A stretch of DNA of 64,000 bases, taken from positions 20,907,127 through 20,971,126 of the forward strand of contig NC_088297.1 in NCBI RefSeq assembly GCF_032854445.1, written 5' to 3'. Both the position numbers and the translations under genes were made by a program. Shown here piece by piece: positions 57,040 through 64,000 of this stretch. The first letter of the stretch is position 1. The number at the start of each line of letters is the position of its first letter. The notes below the pieces were generated by a model. The model searched no databases and was not told the DNA's origin. It saw nothing but the letters and a program-made list of their open reading frames with translations. Source of the DNA: Liolophura sinensis (lineage: Eukaryota > Mollusca > Polyplacophora > Chitonida > Chitonidae).

Positions 57040-58195
57040 CTCAAGGAAATGTTCTTTAGAAATGTCAAGCTTACTCAGGGAATAATTGTAACTTGTGCTG
57101 TGTTCTCTGGTTATGGGTATATGTGTAATTGACCATTATTTGAGTTGTTGTGATGAGAGCAGGGCATTCTAATGATGCCATATATGGGCATTTCACGAGT
57201 AGTGGAGTTCTACATGTGCAGGTAACACAGCATTTTATATCGAGTTTGCTGTAGTCTCTGTGAATGAGTGGGACAGGAGAATAGGCCACGTGGACTGAGT
57301 GTTGCTTAGAGAACAGGTTCACACCCCTGGTGAGGGCTTCGGGCTGCTGAACAGCCAGCCAGAATCTCTGATTCGGTTGACCGACAGAACAATCCACATT
57401 GTAACAATCAAACATTGATTATATGAAGACTCTGATGCCTGCCCCCAGTCCATGGAGACTAATAGATCAACAATGGCTCTTACAATAGTCTTCCCCCACA
57501 ACTCTTTCCCACCTCTAGCCCATTGTATGTCATTCCTTTAGATCTGGCTCAGATTGGGGACAGTGAGAGCAGAGACCAACCTGGAGGGTTGTTAGCAATT
57601 TGTTCGGGAGAAGGGATAGGGAGGAGGGAGGGGAGATGAAATTTTTATGGATACGTCAGTATTTTGAATGCATATCTCTGTATAGTGAATTACATTTTGT
57701 CCCCACAATATAACCGAAATACATGTATTGTCACCATGGCATGAAAGCCCAACCCTTCATTCATTCATGCAAACATCAGATGTGCACTAATTGCTGTTTA
57801 CAAAGATGCACAATACAGTTGCACCTGTGGTTTTCTCTTTCAGAACTGCCTGACTTATATAAACTAAATACTCAGCTCAAAATTGCATGCTTTGTTTCTT
57901 TTTTTTTTTTTTTAAAAGTTCTGCATGACTTTCATTTTCAAGATTTTTTTCCCTCTGCCTAATGAGCAGAGGGAGAAGGACATGTGATATCACAACGCAA
58001 ATGTGAAAGGTCTTACACGATGCTGTGTCAGCAGCCTATCACATTGTCAGTGTGGGAATACTCTCTCGGAAAACAGATTGACACAACGAAAAAGCTGTTA
58101 TTGTGTCAGAAGAAGATTATTTTCTAAGAAAATGCCTCCTATTGGGTCATGATGCCATAGCCATACCACCACTTTGATTTCTTTTTACCTGGGGC
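57040..58195. other. Intronic stretch
   Basis: A strong acceptor, GTGGTTTTCTCTTTCAG, at about 57844 opens a short phase (LPDLYKLNTQLKIACF) without a donor, followed by poly(T) at about 57899-57914. Not called as an exon. Confidence 0.35.
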
Positions 58196-58203
58196 AAGGA
58201 ATT

Positions 58204-58275
58204 ATGAAATTCTGAAAAGGTCACAGGTGTGATGTTATCAGATTCTGAAAAGGTCACAGGTGTGATGTTATGATA
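58204..58275. repeat. 33-bp direct duplication
   Basis: ATTCTGAAAAGGTCACAGGTGTGATGTTAT occurs twice in tandem with a third partial unit. Confidence 0.8.
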
Positions 58276-58304
58276 TTCTGGCACATATGTTGAAATAATA
58301 ATTT

Positions 58305-58440
58305 GAAACATTTTGAAAGAACTATGGGGTGTAGAGAAATAATTTCCACAGTTTAATGAAGCTTGAATGTGTAGTTACACAAACAAGTGATTTTATCACC
58401 ATTTTCATACTGATTCGTTACAGTACATGTAATTCTAATG
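58305..58440. mobile_element. Family-D fragment, inverted
   Basis: It shares CATTTTGAAAGAACTATGGGGTGTAGAGAAATAATTTCCACAG with 60.0 and 26.2 kb. Confidence 0.55.
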
Positions 58441-59980
58441 ACAAATCCTTGTGTGATAATGAAGCATTATCTGTTGAGAGTTGTTAAGTTAGTTTCATGA
58501 ACTAGACTCCACAAGAAGATCTTTTTATCATATGACACATGTTATGACACCTGCACCGAGTGTAGGCTCCCAAACACCATGTCATAAGTTTGATTTCACA
58601 TCAATCCATTTATTCCAGGCTTTGTTTAACAAAGACTGTCAGGAACCATCTGTGCATACTTGGTTGGGAATGTAATGACATCATTTCTGGCCATCAAAAA
58701 GCTGCCAGCATATAATTGTCTCTCAGAAGATTCTCAGAATCTCTCAGAGAGATTTTTGTCAAGTAATCCATAATTGCTAATCAAATCCTATTTTCTGCTT
58801 TTACCAAGAATTGCTTGTCAGAAAATATCAGTCATGTGCAGATACTATTTTTAGTGTTGAAGTGATTTTGAAGTTTGAAAAAGCTGCTTTATACATATGT
58901 AAGATCTTTACTGCTGATTTTGAACAGTAACACCTGCATAGACAATGCCCCTATTTTGGGCTACAGTAAAATAATGGCATTTTAAAAATATTTTTGCCAA
59001 AATTCTCTGCTGTATTTTTTTATGTGCTTTATGAAATACTGGTAGTCTTCAAGAAATAACTCGGCTCATGACGCTTTGCACAAAATTTGGGTCTGCCTAT
59101 GGGTTATCCCAGGCTTCCTTGAAGGGAAGAGATATTAGTTCTGTTTGTTTACAAAATATCCTTGTGCAGAACCTCGAAACTTAGTTAAGATAATATCGTG
59201 GAATTTACAATTAGGTTTATTAATATACATGTACATGTGTGTACATACTGACATGATTATAATTAGAGCTGCATTTGGTGATAAAAATCTTCAACTTGCT
59301 CCCCTTTACCCGAAGTAGTGCACCTCCTCTGTGCGTTTAGAAGGCGTCAGTATGAGGAAATAAGCTGACGTGTACGTGACTGCTCATTTAAAACAGTCTG
59401 GAGGATAGATAAGAACAGCTAAGAACAAAGTCTCCAGGCAAAACGGGAACCCGAGACTTGTTACATATGCTTCTTGATGAAGTTGTTTCAAAGGTGTAGA
59501 CTGCATTAAAACTAGAACGTACAGGGTTTTCATGTATGATTTAGAATTGGAGGAGGAGGAGGAGGTCAGAGTTCAAAAGTAGGCAGCTGAATTGAAAGTA
59601 ATTATGTCAGAGTTACAGTTGATTTAAGAATATTCAAAGCAACTACGGAGATGGCAGTAGACATTTGTCTGCAGCCTGCTGCTTGCCCTTTTTGAACACC
59701 CTGAATGTATGACGTCTAGATTTTTGCATGTTCATGTACATTTACTTTATCTGGGATAGGTTGTCTGTGTGTGTCACACTGGGTTGAATGACCCTTACAC
59801 TTCTGCTGGCTTTATGTGTTCATGTGTGTGCATCCAAAATGTCACATCCCAGTTGGGCAGCTTATGTGTACATATACCTGTAGATTATTTGTAATCTGGG
59901 ATAAGGCAGACTGATTTAATTCTGATAAAGTGACCCTCGGGGAAACTACTGGCTGTGACATAAAGTTTGTTCATGATTTA
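58441..59980. other. Intronic stretch, nothing recognised
   Basis: (GGA)n at about 59549-59562. No exon is supported. Confidence 0.4.
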
Positions 59981-59984
59981 GTTA

Positions 59985-60175
59985 CCGTAATTCTTCAACC
60001 TTGAAAACATTCTGAGAGAACTGTCAGGTATAGAGAAATATTTTCTACAGTTTCATGAAGGTTTTATTTTTAATGACACAAACAAATCATTTTCATAATA
60101 ATTACATGTATATACATAAATTACACTGGAAAAGGGTGTTTTATGGTGGAAATGTTTGAAGATTTAAAGTTATCC
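59985..60175. mobile_element. Family-D element, inverted
   Basis: The left end TTACCGTAATTCTTCAACC and the right end AAATGTTTGAAGATTTAAAG are imperfect inverted repeats. The interior matches 58.3 kb. Confidence 0.6.
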
Positions 60176-61955
60176 ATTTTGACCGATTCTGCGAGTTCGG
60201 CTCATCATTAAAAATGGTCTATTCAGAAAGTAGCGTGACATCGGATAAAAAAAAGTATGTTTCATCATCAATAATATTGTTTTATGATCTTTATTTGCCC
60301 GTGAAAATGTGATGGGCGGTATTTATAGGGCAGATACTCCAATCCTAGCGGTAATTATGACTTTATGACATAATGTGCTATTTGTCTTGAGGACACGCAA
60401 CATTGATGTCACTATTGTGGTACATGCACCTTGTCCATGGAGTCTCCGCACTTGTGCTGTATACATTAATTGCAATAATTGGTTATCAGTTAATATCTCT
60501 GATGATCAAACAACCCTTTCATTCACCCGAAACAAGATCTAGTTGATTTCCAGGTATTACACCTGTAAATGCTTTGATATCCTAATGGTTACTTATCATT
60601 TAAGCATTGCCTGTCAGTATGTGTCCATCAATCGAATACCTTGTTATAAATATGAAGGTAATGATAATTAGCTCCAGTTGAATTACAGGTGGCCTTTCTG
60701 ACAACTCTCTTCAAAGGTAAAAACTGTTAATTTAACAGAGGTTTTGCAAAGCGTGTCACATCTTAATACTTTGAAGACATTTTTTCTGCACTGCACAATG
60801 CCTGATGTAATTATATGTGCATGCATGAGATATCTTTATAGATACGCTTATGAAAATGTTTGTAGTTACGAAGTGTGTTCAGTGGTCTTACATGTGTACA
60901 AGTGTTCGAACCTTGTAGTTATGGAATCAATATTCAGTATATAACACCTGTTAAGCTAATTAGATTTTGGTTAATATATCTAACCAGGTACATGTAAGAC
61001 ATATTCCATTGATAAAACCTTAGTCATTTTTCAACTGGTAATATTGTGGATCCATGAATGTCGGGAAAGGTTCAGGTGGGAAAATGTGATTGGCTGTCAT
61101 AATGGAGGAATGGCATTCAGTGGTGTCGCCTATGCTGTAGTCTGTACTCCATATTGTCCTCAACAATCTACAGGTGGGTTGTGTTCTGTCAGCCCTGAGT
61201 AGAATTGCATGTAATTTTGATCTGATCCTTCTCAGTGAAAATCTGAGAAAAATAAATTGCTTTTGTTTGTCATAGTTTTATCACTGGTCACCCAAGATTT
61301 TATTTGTCTTATTATGGCGTTTTCATTATTGTTTTAAATTAAGTTGTATACTAATTAGTGTAGCTGGCATTGTATTAAAACATTTTAAATACAGCCTGTA
61401 CAATTGTGTATGCAAACTGCCACAAGCTGGGAAAGGCATCTGCTACATGTATCTTGCTGGCACCAACTTTGCACATAATTATGAGTATAATGTAACCACC
61501 CACTAGCTGCTGTTAGGAAAGGTGACACAAGTGGCAGCTTCGGCAACATGGAGGCATGTGTCATGCCGTCATCATGCATGGGTAGCTCCAGTATCTCATG
61601 TATGTATTGTACAATCCAGGCCTGGAAGTGTAGATATACATGTAGCCCAGGTCTTATCTGGAGCAGCTTTCTTGCCAGTTTAACCCAGTGACCTACATTA
61701 AGTGTCCTAGTCAAGTTGTTATGGGGATGCGCATGTAATGTTTGAACATAGGGGCTTGAACACTATACTGTATGTCAGTGTGCTCTGAAGTGCGTATCAG
61801 TTTACTGTATGTAATGGTTAATGTACTGTGTCCCCTTCTTCATACAGCCTCTTAACATCCTTGTGAAATGCATAGACTGATGACCAAGCTCTCTTCAGGT
61901 GGTTGGGGGGTGGGAAGCATGAGCGGATGGGATTCAACTCACACAGTGTACCCCA
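60176..61955. other. Intronic stretch, nothing recognised
   Basis: AT-rich. Open frames at 60744-60944 (+) and 61385-61714 (-) lack splice context and recognisable products. Confidence 0.35.
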
Positions 61956-61959
61956 GATT

Positions 61960-62028
61960 AAACACATGCATAAATTGCACTGAAAGTTGCTCCTTCAAAT
62001 GCGAAAAGGTTGAAGAATTTGGGTAGCA
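61960..62028. mobile_element. Family-A fragment, right end
   Basis: It ends CAAATGCGAAAAGGTTGAAGAATTTGGGTA. Only the terminal part and CATAAATTGCACTGAAAG remain. Confidence 0.5.
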
Positions 62029-62755
62029 AATTTTTGGAGGTGTCTAGATTTTCAGCTTTTCATGGAAAGGCAAACCTACATGTTGATGCTAATGTGGGTG
62101 TTTGAGTGCAAGCCATTTTGAAACAAAATAGTTTATGGTTCGCAGACTATATTGTATAGTATATGTAATGCTGTTGGATTTCTCAAAATCTCTAGAATAA
62201 TTTCATGAAAATGTAGCAGTTCAAAAAAGAAAAATGAGCTATGTTGTGAAGTGAGAGGTCTACAATGACAAGTGCTGGTTAATGTCTTTCTGGTTGACTT
62301 GTGCTGAAATTGAGGGCGAAGGGGGTCAACGAGGGGTCATTTTCAAAGTGGTCTCTGGCTGGGAGAGTTCTCCTAACAGGGTAACCCAATATTTCTTTGA
62401 TGTGTGCCATTTTAAGTCATACGATGCTCTATTATGGTTTTGATGTTTGGGCATGTGTCTCTGTCAGTAGATGCCCTATCAATATTATTCGATGATGCAA
62501 TCTAATACCACTGTGCTGATTGTGTTACAAGACATGAAAGAGCTCAGGTGATACTGTTTGCAAGAGTAACTACGCCAACTCAATAATGTTAGATTATAAT
62601 AGTTTTTATCACGAACCAGAACAAAACATTTTCTTCACTAAAGCATCTATAAGTGATGTCAGATCATTCATTGGTTTGCTTAGATTAATTATGGCTTCTG
62701 ACGTTAATTTGAATGTCGTCTTATAGCTGGCTTAATTAAAGCCACAGTTAACACG

Positions 62756-62840
62756 TAGATAGTGCTGCTTCAAGGAATTCCATGTCAAAGACACCAGACA
62801 TGACACTTAACATGCAGAGAATACTGACACTGGGCTTTAC
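62756..62840 (+). repeat. Single-copy relative of the 0.46-2.2-kb minisatellite founder
   Basis: TAGATAGTGCTGCTTCAAGG...CCATGTCAAAGACACCAGACATGACAC...AGAATACTGACACTGGG matches, in order, the left flank of the minisatellite (CAGTGCTGCTATAAGC...CCATGCCAAAGACACC), one 37-bp unit core, and AGAATACTGACACC from the 81-bp unit. Here the unit is not tandemly repeated. Confidence 0.75.
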
Positions 62841-63614
62841 TCTGTTAGGTGATTTGAGGCAATACATGTGCCAAGAGTGCCATTCTTCTTTGTTCATTCT
62901 TTGTTGGAGGTACAGCAACACTTTCAAGAAAATTAAAGTTTTTTTTTTTTTGTTTTCATTCTTCATTTCATTCTTCATTCATGAGAAAGATGGGAATTTT
63001 CAAGAAATTAACATTGATGGGGAAATTTTAAAAGAAATTTCATCAAAGGACCAATTTTTGGAGAGTTGGTTGGGTTATTCCTAACATATATGTTTAATGA
63101 TGGCCTTATGACTGGATTGATGCTCATTTAAACCATCACATTGCCATCTGACTATTTTTTTTTTCTTTCAATGATTTCAAATTATTTGAATTTGAATTAT
63201 GTTCTGGTTAATAAGTAAGTTTTTTTGAAAATTTAAACTGACAGTTTGCTCTCCCCTGAACCTCTCTGTAACAAAACATGTAGGTGAAGAAGTATTAAAC
63301 TGTATATGTTCAGATTTAAGTCAGTACTGAAGTTGAATCCCGGCATAATACAAAGACCATGGGAATAAGAGCTTTCCTCAGTGGAATCCCTTATTTCTCT
63401 GCATCACTCGAACAAAAGGTTGCCCCGCCCATCCGGACGCCAGCTTAACACTGGTATTGTACTCCCAAACCTCTCCCTCCACCCTCAGACCACTGACCCT
63501 GGCAGTACACAGCAGACCAGTGTCCTAAGGCTGTGGCCATAGAATTAGTGAAGGGAGATCAACATGTGGTTATCATTGGTAGCTGGGTTCACAAGCTGGC
63601 CTGTTTAACCACTG

Positions 63615-63640
63615 CCCCTCCCCCCCCCCCCCCCCCCCAA
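63615..63640. repeat. Poly(C) tract
   Basis: A run of about 23 C with one interruption. It causes the apparent proline- and glycine-rich frames on the two strands. Confidence 0.95.
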
Positions 63641-63669
63641 CTCCTCTCTCTGGCTTTTCTCTCACCCAG

Positions 63670-63807
63670 GTTACATTCCTCCGTGGTCTTCCACAGGCAC
63701 AGCATCCACAGGCACAAACCAAGGTTAATTCTCCACATGGGTTAGACCCAGTAGTACAGGTCACTGTGGACCACATACTCAAATGTTTCCTTCATGTTGT
63801 TGTCTGA
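63670..63807 (+). CDS. Candidate coding exon near the right edge
   Basis: A very strong acceptor (CTCTCTGGCTTTTCTCTCACCCAG) opens phase 0: VTFLRGLPQAQHPQAQTK, then GLDPVVQVTVDHILKCFLHV, before a TGA at 63805. A donor such as CTTCAT|GTTGTT, or the earlier AAG|GTTAAT, would be needed for an internal exon. DPVVQVTVDHILK weakly recalls CPQVVARYLSHVLQ in the middle of MMS22L, which is the expected next region, but the match is too short to claim. Confidence 0.3.
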   Translation, partial: VTFLRGLPQAQHPQAQTKVNSPHGLDPVVQVTVDHILKCFLHVVV

Positions 63808-64000
63808 TAGTTGAACAGAAACAGGTGACATTTAAACATCTTTATACTTTCAGTTTCAGTATGTTACTACAGCCAATCTGAATTGGTTGGTTCAATCATT
63901 ATTTCACAAAGTTGTCAGACATTGCTGAAAATGGATGGGGGGCTGAGGCTATTTTGCAATTAGATATCACTTGATTAGAGTGTTTAGAATTCTTTTTTTA

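Noticed and set aside
57844-57900. Strong acceptor with short open phase
   Set aside because: No donor before the poly(T) tract; probably a decoy.
63573-63782. Glycine-rich - strand frame
   Set aside because: It is a translation across the poly(C) tract.

Overview
This is a metazoan genomic window, AT-rich and intron-dominated, with no compact operons or long uninterrupted reading frames. Its tRNA-derived SINE (tail CACCAATCAAATAAATAAA), short terminal-inverted-repeat elements, minisatellites and frequent palindromic ACATGTAC/TACATGTA words suggest a marine lophotrochozoan, most likely a mollusc. That is inferred from repeat style, not from a marker gene.

Main reading: most of the window is the + strand of one very long gene. 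A CpG-richer promoter-like stretch (about 3.7-4.2 kb) leads into a short 5' exon whose splice donor follows 4203. Small candidate exons with credible splice sites then occur to the right edge. Seven of them (5.24, 20.5, 30.9, 45.9, 46.5, 52.2 and 56.8 kb) resemble, in the same order, successive stretches of the DNA-repair protein MMS22L as I remember the human protein. MMS22L is the HEAT-like partner of TONSL that promotes RAD51 loading at stalled forks. I could not run an alignment. Exon ends are approximate, some exons are missing, and the 3' end is outside the window. Two - strand exon candidates suggest a neighbour sharing the promoter region (2.3 kb) and a nested gene ending at 44.8 kb.

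Layout: 0.6-2.2 kb, a minisatellite grown from a dispersed repeat (37-bp units, then 81-bp units). 3.7-5.4 kb, promoter and first exons. 5.3-5.8 kb, a degenerate minisatellite touching exon 2. 5.9-9.2 kb, family-C inverted-repeat elements and a G-rich quadruplex-like tract. 13.5-15.9 kb, a - strand Ty3/gypsy relic (gag plus integrase, centre deleted) with a SINE inserted in it. 18.1-18.7 kb, a 78-bp array. 22-31 kb, family-A/B elements, a second SINE family and a 29-bp array. 41.6-42.7 kb, a GC-rich island. 47.5-49.2 kb, a very homogeneous 68-bp x 25 array. 50.3 kb, a SINE with perfect target duplications. 52-64 kb, further exons and scattered repeats.

The clearest direct observations are repeat-based: exact target-site duplications, two SINE copies starting at the same internal base, minisatellites born from parts of dispersed repeats, and a duplicated exon-plus-donor segment. 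The protein-coding model is plausible but needs transcript support.
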